A DNA stretch of 64,000 bases from Portunus trituberculatus (GCF_017591435.1 NC_059287.1:10353696-10417695), one strand, 5' to 3'; shown: positions 38,745 through 51,417, counted from the stretch's first letter. Numbers and translations: made by a program. The notes: a model not told the origin generated them from the letters alone.

Positions 38745-38850
38745 GATCTCAAAAAGGCATTTGATAAGGTGCCACACACGAAATTAATAAGAAAATTAGA
38801 GATCATGAGAGGGGTACTGGGCCTGGGAGTGTTAATATTAATAGGCTAAG
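38745..38850 (+). mobile_element. LINE A segment 2: RT catalytic motif A
   Basis: Reads LKKAFDKVPHTKLIRKLE, the FxKAFDxVPH block with the first catalytic Asp of LINE reverse transcriptases. Same strand and order as segments 1, 3 and 4, so it is one element split by later insertions. Confidence 0.8.
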
Positions 38851-39717
38851 TGTTCTTCCTCCGAGGCCCAGGGAAACGATGGAATCCTTAATTTTCCTCC
38901 TTTTATTTACAATGTACAGCTAAATCTATATTACGTGAGTGGTAGGCGGTCCGGCGTAGACAGATTCCCCATCACTGCAGTACAAGTTTCACGTCAGCGT
39001 CACGGAGTAATAACGGAGGTTCAGGCAGCTCGTATGTTCAAGGCGGCTCCCGCCCTGTGCGTGATGATAGTGGCCAAGCGACGGGGTGCGTCTCGGCGGG
39101 CTTTTGGGTCCCAGAGCACTTCGTTCTGTTCCTCTTTGCTCCTGGTGACGGCGTGAGGGGCACGATGGGAATGAGACAACACACAGTGACCCCAGACAGG
39201 GCAGTGCGGCAACGTCAGTCCGGCCGGGAAGGAAGAATAGGGGTGGAACTTTGGGGACTATGTACTGCGTCTCGGACCGTCTCCCCAGATGGGATGGGGG
39301 GAGGGGAAGGAAGAAGAAACTTTGGGGACTGGATACTGTCTCGCCAGAGGAGGGAGGAAGAAGGAACTCTGGGCACGGGTGCGTCTTGCCAGAAGGAAGG
39401 GAGAGGGAAGAAGAGGAGAGAAAAGTGTTTTTGGCCCCCGAAGCCGCCGGCGGACTGCCACGAGCTTTATCGTTGTTGTTGTCGTTGTTAAGGTTTGTCA
39501 GCATCTGCTGACACGGGCTCTGTAGAGCCCGTCAAGGTGTAGTATGAGGCTGTTAAAATAACAGTGGCGGTGTGCGAGAAGGCACACATTGTTACCAGCG
39601 TCCTCCTCGAGCTTTGTCATCTCCCGCATTTTATACACCTCGAGCTCCATTGGGGACGCGCCGCGCATGCGTGGGCCGCATCGCGACCCGTACTTTGGCT
39701 ATGGCGTTGTCATCAGC
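38851..39717. mobile_element. G+C-rich insertion inside LINE A, unclassified
   Basis: About 870 bp separating RT motif A from the next LINE A segment. It begins near a CTGGGCCT...AGGCCCAG inverted pair (about 38818-38872). It contains diverged repeats of an AACTTTGGGGACT unit at 39247-39420 and a perfect 8-bp stem with a 4-base loop (ACGGGCTC-TGTA-GAGCCCGT, 39513-39532). A 172-codon minus-strand frame crosses it, but its Pro/Ser-rich sequence only follows the repeats. Which element class it is could not be decided. Confidence 0.45.
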
Positions 39718-39791
39718 GTCACAATTAGACTGGATGAAAGATTAAACAATAAAAAGAAATGAGGGTAACAATCAGAGAAAAAAAGAGTTCC
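39718..39791 (+). mobile_element. LINE A segment 3, interrupted by a nested LINE
   Basis: Reads LDWMKD followed after one frameshift by a short basic stretch, matching the region between RT motifs A and B. Its end AATCAGAGAAA...AGAGTTCC (39770-39791) recurs at 44041-44059 on the other side of the nested element and is the likely target-site duplication. Confidence 0.7.
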
Positions 39792-40011
39792 TTCGGTTCT
39801 GACAGCCATCGCGTGTAGACGTCTGGGACTTTCTTTTCCACTTGCGCTGGTTTCCCTCGCTGTTTCTGTAGTGTTAAATAAAAAAGAAATGAGGGTAACA
39901 ATCAGAGAGAAAAAAAAAGAGTTCCTTCGGTTCTGACAGCCATCGCGTGTAGACGTCTGGGACTTTCTTTTCCACTTGCGCTGGTTTCCCTCGCTGTTTC
40001 TGTAGTGTTAC
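39748..40011. repeat. Tandem duplication of about 128 bp across the insertion junction
   Basis: Two nearly identical units, 39748-39876 and 39877-40011. Each contains the LINE A end with the target-site sequence (GAAATGAGGGTAACAATCAG) plus the first ~90 bp of the nested LINE (TTCGGTTCTGACAGCCATCG to TCTGTAGTGTTA). The duplication therefore arose during or after the insertion. Confidence 0.85.
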
Positions 40012-43000
40012 CTGCCAAGTGCTTTGGAGATCTTAGATCAGGTGGGCCTGTGGCCGCTGGCGTTTCCCCCTTGTTACAAATGAGGACGCCGCAATGGTGG
40101 ACCCCTCAGACACCAGCAGGATCTCTCTCCGTTGAACAAGAGGATAAAGATGTCCACCGGCCATGTGGGGCTTTTCACGGGAATTTCTGGGCTAAAGGGG
40201 ATACTTTTTGGAGTACCTCCTATCTCAAAGCCCACCTGGTAGGAAACCGTTGCCCTGAGTGAGGAAGCCCAACCTACACTCGCACCGTGGCCAGGATTCG
40301 AATCCGTGCGCTTGGAGACCCCTCGGACCCCAAAGCACGCATGGTTCCACTGTACCACGGTGGCCCGTTGACACCACCAATCCTCTTCTTACCACAGCCT
40401 CCTTCTTCCTCAGAGTAAAGACCGGTGTGAGGTTTTTAAAAACCCTCGGTTGGTGGTCCAAGCCCTTGCCCATTCTAGCTTCACTAGATGGAGGGAGAAA
40501 CGAGGTTCTTGGACAATGGGTCTGCGCTCATCATTGTCATCCATGAAGATATTCTCTCCAAAGTCCCAGAGCTCTCCATGCCTTCCTTCGCACTGAGCGA
40601 GAGGGCGTCCCCTACCCACATGCCAAAGTGGGGCCTGTTGGAGCTGGCCAACCTAGATGATATCTGGGAAGATTTCAGGGCCTTTGACAGTTGTAAGGTC
40701 CTTGACATCTCCCAGATACCCCAGCATCACCTGCTGAGGAGTGCCATGGGGTGGTGGCCACCACCTCCACCCTGGCCCTGAGCCCAATCACCTCCTCCAT
40801 GCCCCTCACCAGCTGGTGAGGAGGAGCTTCTCCCAAACATTGTCTTCCTTCTTATGAAGTGCTACTGCTTCTATCAAGCAGGTACCTCCCTGCTGGACAT
40901 TCTCTCCACTCTGTGGCCCTCCTTCTCCATGTTCGTGTCATCCTTTATCCAGTGATGGTCCTCACCTTTCTCCTCTGGAATGCCAGATCTTTCCCCAGGA
41001 CAACTCAAGGGTTTTGCATCTACCTGGGGACACACTTCCTGTGGTGGTCAAATTGTGTGAAATGTGGCTTCCCCCCTCTCATCGCTCTCTCCCTACCTGG
41101 TTATAACATCATCAGGGAGGATTGCCAGTAGCGATGTGGTGGAGAGGTTCTCCTTGCCCTCTGACAGGAGCTCGTGTACACTGAGCTCTGGCTTCCCAGA
41201 TGGCCTGGTGGTTATCAAGAGGTGGCCGCTGCCTGAGTAAGTCTCCAAAGGGGCTGACTTACAGTGGCAGTATGTTACAACCCTGGTGGAGCAGCCACTG
41301 TCCAGGAACTGGAGCATTACCTCTCCTCCCTCCCACTTCCTGTATTGGTGATGGGGGACTTCAATGCCTTCCACCATCTGTGGGACCCTAATCTGTCCCT
41401 GATCCACAGACACACCCCTGGCAGCGTCCTCTTCCAATTCCTCCTGAGCTTCCCGCATCTGTGTCTCCTCAGCCCACCAGACCTGGTAACCTCCACAGTG
41501 CGACAGCCTTAGGCAACCCATCCCTCGCCACACCTATGTTCTCCACTGGTCCTTACATGGGGAGTGATTACCACCCTGTCCTGGCCTCTCTTCCCTAGAC
41601 CACTCTCAGGCCCCATTCCGGATGTTTACCTTGATAGAGATTGACACTGGCTGAGTGGCCGACATTTGAGTCCATGCTGCATGACTCCCCATTTTTCTCC
41701 ACTCTACCCCTCAAGGAGGCACTGCTAGCACTGCAACAGCCTCTGGACACAGCAAGCTAGACAGCCTTCCACCTTACCACCTGCCAAACACCCCATCGCC
41801 CAGGTAAGGAGTAATACTGCTTCAATGCTGCTTGCACAAAGACTATCCTTCAGGCCTAGATGCTCTTCCCTCTCCACCTCCCCCACTGGAAGGACCTAGG
41901 ACTTCCTGCATGTAGGATCCCCTGGAGCTTGCCCTGCTATTCACAGCAGCAGAACTGTGTCAGACACAGTCCTCCCTGAGACCAGGAAAAGCTGCAGGTC
42001 ACGATCGTATTTTCTACGAATTCCTCACACACCTCCCTTTTACCGTATGGGCTGACCTGCAAATCTACAACACCAGTTGGCTGACAGGTTAATTCCCGTC
42101 CTGCTGGAAGTCATCCGTCCTTATCCTCATTACCAAACCTGGCAAGGACCCAATACTGCCTTTGGCCTACAGACTGATAGCCCTTCTCTCTTGCATTGGG
42201 AAGCTCATGGAGTGGCTCATTACCACTCAACTGACCTAGTGGATGGAGGACAACCACCTGCTGAGGGAGGCACAGTGTGGTTTTCATCCTCGCTGCAGCA
42301 CCCTTATGTCCTGACGCAGATGGAATACCACATCTACGATACATACTGCCTATGAGGGATCATGTCTGCTCTCTTCCTTGATCATGAGAGGGTCTTTGAC
42401 ACAGCACCAAACAAGGGAGTACTTTACAAGCTTGCCTGCATGAGAATCACTGGTATACCCTTGCTTGGGTCAAATCCTACCTCTCCAGTCGCTTCTTCCA
42501 AGTTGCAGTGGGCACCTCCATGTCAGCCTCACACACTATCTGGAGGGGTGTCCTTCAGGGCTTCATTCTCAACCCCCTTCTCTCTAATGTCCTCCTGTCA
42601 GACTTCCACGTTCCTTGCCACTCTCACCTTCTCATTTAGGCTGACGACATCACCATTGTCAGCAGGGCAGTGACACAAGCTGAGTCTCAGCGGTGCCTGC
42701 AGGAGGCTGCATAGGCAGTCGAGGACTGGGTGGCTGTCTGGGGACTTAAAGTTTGGAAAGACTTGAGTGTTGTGATGTGCTTCACCCTCAAGAAGATCCT
42801 TAAACCATCTACCATTTTCCTGAATGGTAAGCCTGTACCTTACACCAGGCACCACACCTTCCTGGGACTGCTGCTCGAGGGCTCTCTCCTCACCTGGGCC
42901 AGCCACATTGACCACATGAGCATCTCTTGTATGAGACAGCTCAATGTCATGAAGAGGATTGCCGGCATCCGGTGGGGAGCTAATTGAGATCCGCTGCAGT

Positions 43001-44040
43001 AGTACCGCACCACCATCACCACCAGGATTATGTATAGCGGCAGCATTTATGGGGTGGCGGCCCCTTCCACCTTCACCAGGCTGGACACCATTCAGAATGC
43101 AGCTCTGAGTGTCTCCTTAGGTGTCATGTGCTCCTCTCCAGTTGTCTTCCTCCATGCCGAGAGTGGTGTCCCTCCTCTGGCCACACACAAAAGAGAGGTG
43201 CTCTGCCTCCCTCCCATCCTCTCTCAGTGCTATGTGCTAACTTGGGTCTGGACCACCACGCCTCAGTCTGCCAGAGGCAGGGCAGTTGTCTACACAGGCT
43301 TCCTCTTGTCCCTCCACCTCCTACGGTCTCGTCACCCATCTTCTTCCATAGCCCTAGCTCATGCCATTCAGCGCGCCCTCCTCCACCTCACATCTAAGGG
43401 CTAGGAGGTGATCCTGCAATGGGTGTCTTCCCACTCAGGAATCAGAGGAAACAAGGTCGTTGATGCCGCAGCTAAGATGACCCTCTCGGAGGTAAACACA
43501 ACACCCTTTGTGCTACCACACTCCACAGCCAAGCACCTCATCTCTCGCACCTGCCACTCCTTGTGGGACCATTGCTCGGCCCTGCTCTGTGCATCACCTC
43601 TCTAGGCCTATACTGAGTTGATTCCTTTCTCCCAGCCGTGGGTAAGAAAGACTTCCTGCGCCCTAGATGTCACTCACGCACCTCCGCCTCAGACACACAA
43701 CACTCACGGCTCACCTCCACTGACCCTTACTGCCCTTAGTGCAAGACCACCGAGAAAAGCATTGAACATTTCCTGCTGTATTGCTCGCACTTACGCTCTG
43801 AATGAGTCCTCCTCCGTAGCCAACTCCACTCCCTGGGAGTGACTACTTTTGACCTGCCCAGCCTGATGGCAGCAGCAGGAGTCCAACCCCCTCACGGCAA
43901 GCGGCTGTCATCCACCTCACCTGCGTCTTCCTTAAGAAAAGAGGACAGCTCCTGTGCCTGTGACACCGTCACAGGTAGATTCCAGGGCTCATTCATCCCT
44001 CTTGGTCATTGTGGCCCAAAACAAAAATAACAACAGCAAC
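39792..44040 (+). mobile_element. Nested LINE with endonuclease, RT and RNase H (I/R1-like), degraded
   Basis: Across many stops and frameshifts the plus strand shows, in order: an APE-type endonuclease segment (LVMGDFNAFHHLWDPNL at about 41344-41395), RT blocks (TKPGKDP, ALLSCIGKLMEWLITT at 42130-42230, FLDHERVFDTAPNKGVLYKL, then ADD at about 42643) and an RNase H-like C-terminus (EVILQWVSSHSGIRGNKVVD at 43406-43465). APE + RT + RNase H is the architecture of the I/R1 group of non-LTR retrotransposons. Pseudogenic throughout. It is inserted in LINE A with an approximately 19-22-bp duplicated target (39770-39791 / 44041-44059). A SINE is inserted in it at 40161-40367. Confidence 0.85.
40161..40367 (-). 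mobile_element. tRNA-derived SINE (same family as 4987-5205), minus orientation
   Basis: The minus strand starts CGGGCCACCGTGGTACAGTG and has A-box TGGTACAGTGGAACC and B-box GGATTCGAATCC, with a class II tRNA-like arm between them. A body of about 120 bp is shared with the copy in PICK1. It lies near the 5' end of the nested LINE. Confidence 0.85.
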
Positions 44041-45006
44041 AATCAGAGAAAAGAGTTCCACTTGGAAAGAAGTTATAAGTGGAGTCCCACAGGATTCTGT
44101 GTTGGTTCCAATAATGTTTGCCATATATGTGAATGATATGGGCATGAGTTTCTTGGCCGATGATGCAAAACTATTAAGAAAAAGTCAGGAAAATGACAGC
44201 AGAATATCACAATGTTCATGATCTTGATAAACTCTGGGAATGGAGCAAAAAATGGGAAATTAATTTTAACATCAAGAAGTGCTGCATGATGGAATTTGGA
44301 AACAGCAGAAACAGGGTATCAGGATTCTTTAAGCTCAGAGAAACAAAAATTTAAAAGGTAAAAGTTGAAAAAGATCTAGGAGTGTTTATTAAAGATGACA
44401 TGTCACCAGATAAGCAAAGTTGTAAAATTGTTGGGGAAACCTACAACTTATTGAGAAATTTTAGTGGCATTCACTTAAGTAGATGAAGAAATGGTGAAGA
44501 AAAGTTAGTCACTCTAATAAAAGACCAAGATGAGAGTATGCAGCAGTATTGTGGTCACCCAGTACAAAAAAGAACATCAAAAAGCTTGAGAGGATACAAA
44601 GGACAATTACAAAGTTGGTTGTAACCCATGCTGATTTACCATATGGAGAGAGACTGGAAAGAGTAGACCAGCCCATGCTGGAGCAAAGAAGAGAAAGGGG
44701 CAACTTGATAACCAAATACAGAATCATGAGGAACATGGAGGTTACTGATATGGAAGATTTACTAAAATGGGATACATGGGATACTGGAGGCCATTGAAAA
44801 AAACCCTCAGAAACAATAATTACAGAAGAAATTTCAAGAACAGCTCCCCCGACAGGATAGTGGACACATGAAACAAAGACGATACATAACTAAGACCTCA
44901 TTAGACACTAAAAGATACAAAGATGGGACAACACAAGCATAGTTCCCCCCTCCATACAATACAACTAGGTAAATATAACTAGATAAATACACACACACAC
45001 ACACAC
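44041..45006 (+). mobile_element. LINE A segment 4: RT motifs B-C, thumb, C-terminus and (CA)n tail
   Basis: Starts with the second copy of the target duplication, then SGVPQDSVLVPIMFAIYVND (RT motif B), FLADDAK (motif C with both Asp), KWEINFNIKKCCMMEFGN, and the C-terminal KKNIKKLERIQRTITKLV. Ends ACAACTAGGTAAATATAAC then (AC)n at 44989-45006. It completes the RT interrupted at 37792, 38850 and 39791. Stops and frameshifts make it inactive. Confidence 0.85.
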
Positions 45007-45593
45007 TGTTGACTAATATAAGAGTGGCATTTCAATTCATGGACAGATATGATGAAAATAATTATCACAAGCACGATACATCCAAAACTGAAATATGCAG
45101 CTTTGGTGTGGTCTCCAAGCACTAAAAGAGATAAAGAAGATTAGAATGGATACAGAAGACTGCTACAAAGATGGTGCCAGAACTAAAGGACCTAATACAT
45201 GAAGAATGGCTGAAGGAAATGGGACTGCCAACCTTACAAGATAGAAAAAAATGCGGAGACCTAACAACAATGTACAAGATAGTCAATGGCATTGAAAAGA
45301 TAAACAAGGAAGACCTGGTGCTGGTGACAGAAGAAAACAGAAGGACAAGAGGACATGTAAAGATTAGGATGAGGCAGTGTGTGAAGGATATTGGAAAATA
45401 GTTTTCCACATAGAATGGTGGAAAAGTGGAATGCATTGAATAATGAAGTTGTCACAGCATATATTGTGCATAACTTTAAGGAAAAATTGGATAAATGGAG
45501 ACATGGAGACGGACACTATGAGCCCCACTTGAACCCTGTACAATACAATTAGGCAAATACAACTAAGTAAATATACACACACACACACATACA
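45007..45593 (+). mobile_element. Second 3'-end copy of LINE A with (CA)n tail
   Basis: 5'-truncated copy directly downstream of the first. MVPELKDLIHEEWLKEMGLP and NGIEKINKEDLVLVTEENRR, then IRMRQCVKDIGK. Ends ACAATTAGGCAAATACAAC and an (AC)n run at 45574-45593, the same 3' terminus as the copies ending at 45006 and 2431. Confidence 0.85.
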
Positions 45594-45690
45594 CTGCATA
45601 GTGTAATGGTTAGCACACTCAGTGACTTAGCTCACAACTGCTTCTTTGTTGTGAGTTGAGTCAGGAAAAATGAAAAGCAGGAAGAGGAGG
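45594..45690 (+). mobile_element. Degraded tRNA-Val-like SINE head after a LINE (CA)n tail
   Basis: GCATAGTGTAATGGTTAGCAC is the same A-box region as the SINE at 36841. It follows without spacing on the (CA)n tail of the preceding LINE. The B-box and body are largely lost (GTTGTGAGTTGAGTCAGGAA). Confidence 0.55.
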
Positions 45691-46052
45691 AGAAGCAGAG
45701 CACTTAAGCATATCAGTGGAATACACATGTGAGTAAAATAAAGATGCAGGTACATTTTTATTGAAGATGTTTATTTGTGTTCTACTTTTCCCAACCGTCC
45801 ATTACTCCCCTGATAGCTTGCTGCCCTCGACTCGATCTCCGTCATCTGAGCCGACCAGTCGCTAAATAATCACTAATATTTTGGTACAGTTCTTGTTCTT
45901 TTTATATAATTCACTACCTAATTATATACAAAGGAAAAAAGCATTATCCATACCCATCATATTTTTTTCTCATCCTACAAGAAAATTAAATAGCCACTAG
46001 TAAATAAAACATTTGAGTGGGAAAAACATACAAAAAATTAGTAATAATAATG

Positions 46053-46100
<48 letters not shown>

Positions 46101-48139
46101 GCTACAGAAAGATACATGAAAATGAAAGAAATGCTAATGCAACAAAATATTTCTTTACAATCAGTATACAATACACTGAACCATAAAAGATGATTAGGGA
46201 GTATGCCTTCACAATGACATAATAATAATATCAATAATGACAATAAAAACAATAAAGGTTTGTCTCTAACTTGTGTAGCTTAAAAACTGACATTCTTAAT
46301 TTACTTTCTTTTAAGTGGTATTTCATGTTTAGGGTTTAAGTGGCTATGAGGGTGGCAGTTGAGCCTCTCTAAGGGTGATGGTCCCACAGGTGTGTCCAGG
46401 AAAGAATGCTGAGAGGATCTTAGTACAAAACATATGTCATTACTATATTTTCTTTCTTTTTTTTTTTTCTAATATCCTGATGGCTTCTTACAGCTTCCCT
46501 TGTGTTTCTCCAAGTATCTCTCTCTCCAATAGATATTGCAATGCTCAGACACTTGAATCTTATCAATGACCCATTCCTATAGGTATTCCTCTGTAGGCAA
46601 TATATTTTAAATTCCTCAAAAAACTTAACCTTTATACCTTCATACAATAAAGTCCCTAAGAATTCTGGAAGTTCCTTTGGCCATTATGAATCCTAGATAT
46701 GACTCTGGAAAACTCTCTTGTTCCTAAGCTATCCTGAAAACACCTGCGGGATGTTCTTTAGTTACATAAATGGTTCATACAAGTAGCTTCAGAGGCCTTT
46801 ACATAACAACAAGATGTAAAAAACAATAACAATAACAAAAGGCAAATATGACAATGTTTGCTATAAAATACAAAATAATGAAGACTGAAGGATGTTAACT
46901 TGTATGATGGATGTTGCCTTTAGTTTCTGCTCCTGGTATTCGTGTTGCATTCTAATCATGCTCTGTAGGGACACACACATCTAAGCCACACCTGACTGTA
47001 AGAATCTTCATCAGTTCATAGTGAGGACAGTAACCATTGCAAAGACAAATTGGTGGGGACAGTAACTATTCCAGCCTGGCATTATGCTTCCCTCTTCCAC
47101 TCGGCAGGTACAGTACTACAAGAGAGCTCATATACTAGTAAGTACATTTGTGGTGGACACATCCACTAACGTAATATCAAGAGTCTGTTGTGTCCAATGC
47201 AATATGTGAGTAATTATGAATGTGTAATGTGGAAGTTTTGTGTTCAGCTGGTGCATATGTTGTGTCCTGCTAAGGTGACCATGTTTCTCTGTTCCAAATG
47301 GAGAAATGTAGCTTTTATATCTATATAGTATGCTATTTATTTATTTATTTTTTCAAAACACTCATGAAAAGTCAAGACAGTAATTATATAAGTAAAAGAT
47401 TTTTTTCAGCTTATAAATAATTCAACTAAATTTTCTTTCATAAGAAGTTCCACATTAAGTTTCAGGAAATATGGTTACCTTGTCTTATCAGCTGTGGCTC
47501 ATGAGGGATGTTATGGCAGCTTTTGTTTGGTAACACTCCTCAAAATGTTCTCTTTTTCTACAGGTGTTATATGAAATTCACTAGGAGCTACATGATAAAT
47601 AAAGGATAATTTAGTTCCAGAGGCAATCTGATATTCCTGTTATGAAAGTAATTTAAGTCTTATGAATGTTAAAAGTAATACAATAAAGCAGATTTTGTAG
47701 TGATCAGATACACAAAGATCCCAAAAGTTAACTTGGGACCTGACAGTTCAGTATTATGGTCCTGTCACCAAAGGTACTGCATTTCACTTTCTCAGTCATA
47801 GATTTGGTCCCAGGTAAATATCTATCAGTAAATGCATTCACCTACAGATAAATGGTTCAGTATTTCCATGGTGTACCTCCAGAGGGGCATTACAATTGTT
47901 ACAGTTGTCTCAGTGAAAGAAATCAAGAAAGCATCAGTATACAACAAATCTTTCGTCCAGTATTTGTAAATATATCTATAATGGGTATTCCAAGAAATAT
48001 GAATTTTGTTTGGAGTACCTTATAAAGTGATCAAAGAATAAAAACATCAAAATTTTTTTTGCCATGTCCATCCACACACCAGGAGCCCAAGCTCACAGGA
48101 TTGAGAAGAAAAGTGAACCTGCCAATCTAACTTTGATAC

Positions 48140-48143
<4 letters not shown>

Positions 48144-48210
<67 letters not shown>
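48144..48210. repeat. (CA)n microsatellite
   Basis: About 33 uninterrupted AC units. Confidence 0.97.
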
Positions 48211-48214
<4 letters not shown>

Positions 48215-49036
48215 GCTGAAATAAGCATGATTATGAAGAAAAAACTAACATAATGAAGGCCTAATGTTTATATCTATGCAGGAAGTTATAATATAGGAGG
48301 CATAACAATCAATCAAGGTTTTCAGTAGGTAGTTTCTACAACCAACACATTTGTTCAGGAACACGACCTCTCAGGGGACAACACACAGTCTCAAAGCTTC
48401 GTCTTTTACGGACATTCATGCCAGTGCACAACAAATTAAGACAAGTCATACCCACATGACTGCACTGCAAATCCACATGTGATCCAAGACAGAAAATGAA
48501 AAAGGTGAAAAAAAAAAAAACACATACAGTATATGTATATATGAAAGATAAAAGAATAATAAATGATAGAAATTCACTTGAGAATTGGAGAAAAACATTA
48601 TAAAGATCTTGCAAAACTGATATTAAGTATGTAATTATGCAGCTCTTCTGATGTGATTCTTGACAGAAAGCAAAGACTGTGTGACAGTATTATGCAGCTC
48701 ACATGGTACAAGCAGCATATGCTTCATGAGAGTACGTCAGTGTCAACTTAAACAATTTACTCCTTTCCTTGCCTCAGTACTTTTTTTCCTTTTCCATAAG
48801 CTGTCCATCCTTTGCAGATACTCCACACCACATCAAGGAATTCTTGCACCTTTTTTTTAACTTTACTTTTCACTACACAGTCAGGATCAGATCACCAAGA
48901 GATTCATTCCACTAAAGAAGAAAGTAGGAGTTCATATAACCAACAAATACACAAATACATGCGGCATACCTGCCGTGTTAAACTATCATGAAAACAGCAC
49001 TACATGTTCCCTAAAAAGACACTTAGAGATGCTGAG

Positions 49037-49160
<124 letters not shown>

Positions 49161-50520
49161 AAAAAGCACGCATAATATATTACAATGATGAATTCATAAT
49201 ATGCATAAGGAATTACAATTATTGAACAGTATCATCAGTTCTAGTCAGTAGGTTCAAGGGATTCCATCTGCTGAGTAAAGTAAAGTGAAGGTCTGGCCAA
49301 CACGCCTTCAAACAAGTGCCAGTTGATGCATATCCAGTAGCAAAACAAAAGAATACTTCCACGTACACTCAGCAATAAGAATCATCGTCCAGCTTTCACT
49401 TGCACACCACCAGTTGTCAGAATCCTCAACCAGCATTTATCTCGCCTCTCCATGAACTCCTTCCCTTACTTTACTGCAGCAGTTTGATGCTCCCTTTTGT
49501 TTCCAGGACATAACTATGGTAGGACTCTCCTCACCTGCTGCCATGGTGATCAATGCCTGGCCCTCTGCATGGTATGGTGCAGCTCAGTACAGTCACACTG
49601 AAGTGTCACATATCAGCCCAGTCCTAACTCTTTCACTAATGTTGTTTCTGTTTATTTTTCTGTGGTTTTCAGCATTACATGGGATTTTCCGAGAGTTGTG
49701 GAGGGTTATGGTGAGTTATAGGAGAGTAAAAGGGAATTATGGAAGATTCCGAGGATAACAAATAGAATGGTAAGCTTTTGATGGAATATAAGATGTTTGA
49801 TGGAAGATTACTTGATCATGATATACTGGTGGTGGTTATGGGATGCTCTACACACTAAGGGCAGTGAAGTGGTCATGGGGAGTGTGTGGTACTGGATGTG
49901 GAATTAGACTTCACTTGTGGGGCTAAACCATCCATCAGCTCATGTCTTACTACATCATCAACCTTGTTAAACTTAGACTCATCCCCTTGGTAATGAGTAA
50001 AGGCCCCTGATGTGCTGACAGAGGGAGATAACCTATAGCAGTAATGTGTGAATGGAACCTAACATAGTGGGTATGATTAAACCTCTGCTACATTTCCCTC
50101 ATAGCTTGACCTTCCCATGCAGTGACTGGGAGAACAATGGTAACAACAAAATCTTAAACACTCAGTCCTCAGCTAAGACCTCTCATGACTACATATCTAT
50201 CCCACCTTTAGATAAATCTCTTATTGTTTCTGTGGACTGCCTGATGAGTGAAAGGAGGACATTACAATGTTCCTTTCCTTAAATGCATACCCAACAAGTC
50301 ACCTTAATGGCAGATAATGAGGAGGGTGAAGGACTTTTCAGTGTGACTGTACTTGTGGCCATTGCACTTCTTTTTACAATATGCATCACTATATACAAAG
50401 AAAGCAAAACAATCTCTTCTTCACTCTGGTTACTCAAGAATCTTAACACAAAAAATGCAACAAAACTATTATGGATATATTGATTATGACCCCAGCCTGG
50501 GGTGTATATTGCACCTTGGA

Positions 50521-50651
<131 letters not shown>

Positions 50652-51272
50652 CATATACACACAGAAAAAAACAGAGATAGGTATACAGAGAGAGAGACAG
50701 GGACATTGGGGATGGGAGGGGGAGAGAGAGACACAAAAGGGGAGGTCGGTGACAAGCCCAGGTGAATGGTGCATCCAGACCCCACCTGCTGCCTCCACAC
50801 CCGCCCCCGCCTGCCCACGCCACCTCCATGCCTACACTAACCACATTTCTGATGCGTCCAGTAACCCTACAAGTACAACAATTAGTCTAATCAAATGCTA
50901 CGACAAACATGTAAGTAATATGTACAATTCACATTTGTCAGTTGAAGAAATCATGTTACTTCAATAATTTACAGAATTTTTCCTAACCTAAGTCTAAGCA
51001 AAATACAATACGGAATGGAATGAAGGAGGACAAAAACCAGCGCCGTGCAGCAACACGAGGGCAGCGCGGCAGCGGGAGAGAGGGTGCGCGCGGCAGCGGT
51101 GTGTGGCGGCGGGCAGTGGGTGACAATCTGCAATTTGGCACGATGAATTCTGGCGGCCGGTGCAGGATGGCGACTGTGCTCCGCCGCTGAGCCACGTCGC
51201 CCAGCCAGGTATTCAGCCTGCCCCCATGCCTTCTGGCGGAGGAAAGGGGTCGTGGAAGGGGGAGGAGGATGG

Positions 51273-51417
51273 TCACAACTGTGAGGCTTGCCAAGCAGGC
51301 ATGAAACGGTCCTTGACAGGGTTGAGGAGTGGGTCATCATAGTGCTGGCCTGGGTTGACCACAGGAGGCACGGCCAGGTGGGTCTTGAGGCGGCAGTCCA
51401 GGTGCAAGGAGCCATAC
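51273..51417 (-). CDS. NTAN1: NTAN1 last exon: conserved-looking C-terminal tail
   Basis: Acceptor CTGCCTCCAG. One base completes Arg, then YGSLHLDCRLKTHLAVPPVV and NPGQHYDDPLLNPVKDRF, ending MPAWQASQL and TGA. The aromatic, charged and Pro-rich sequence looks selected rather than random. It has no counterpart in the shorter vertebrate protein as I know it. Confidence 0.75.

Noticed and set aside
38989..39504. 172-codon minus-strand frame
   Set aside because: Pro/Ser-rich peptide follows the degenerate repeat in a transposon insert; no recognisable domain.
39513..39532. Histone-type mRNA 3' stem-loop
   Set aside because: The 6-bp-stem, 4-base-loop form is similar, but loop and flanks do not fit the histone consensus and no histone gene is near.
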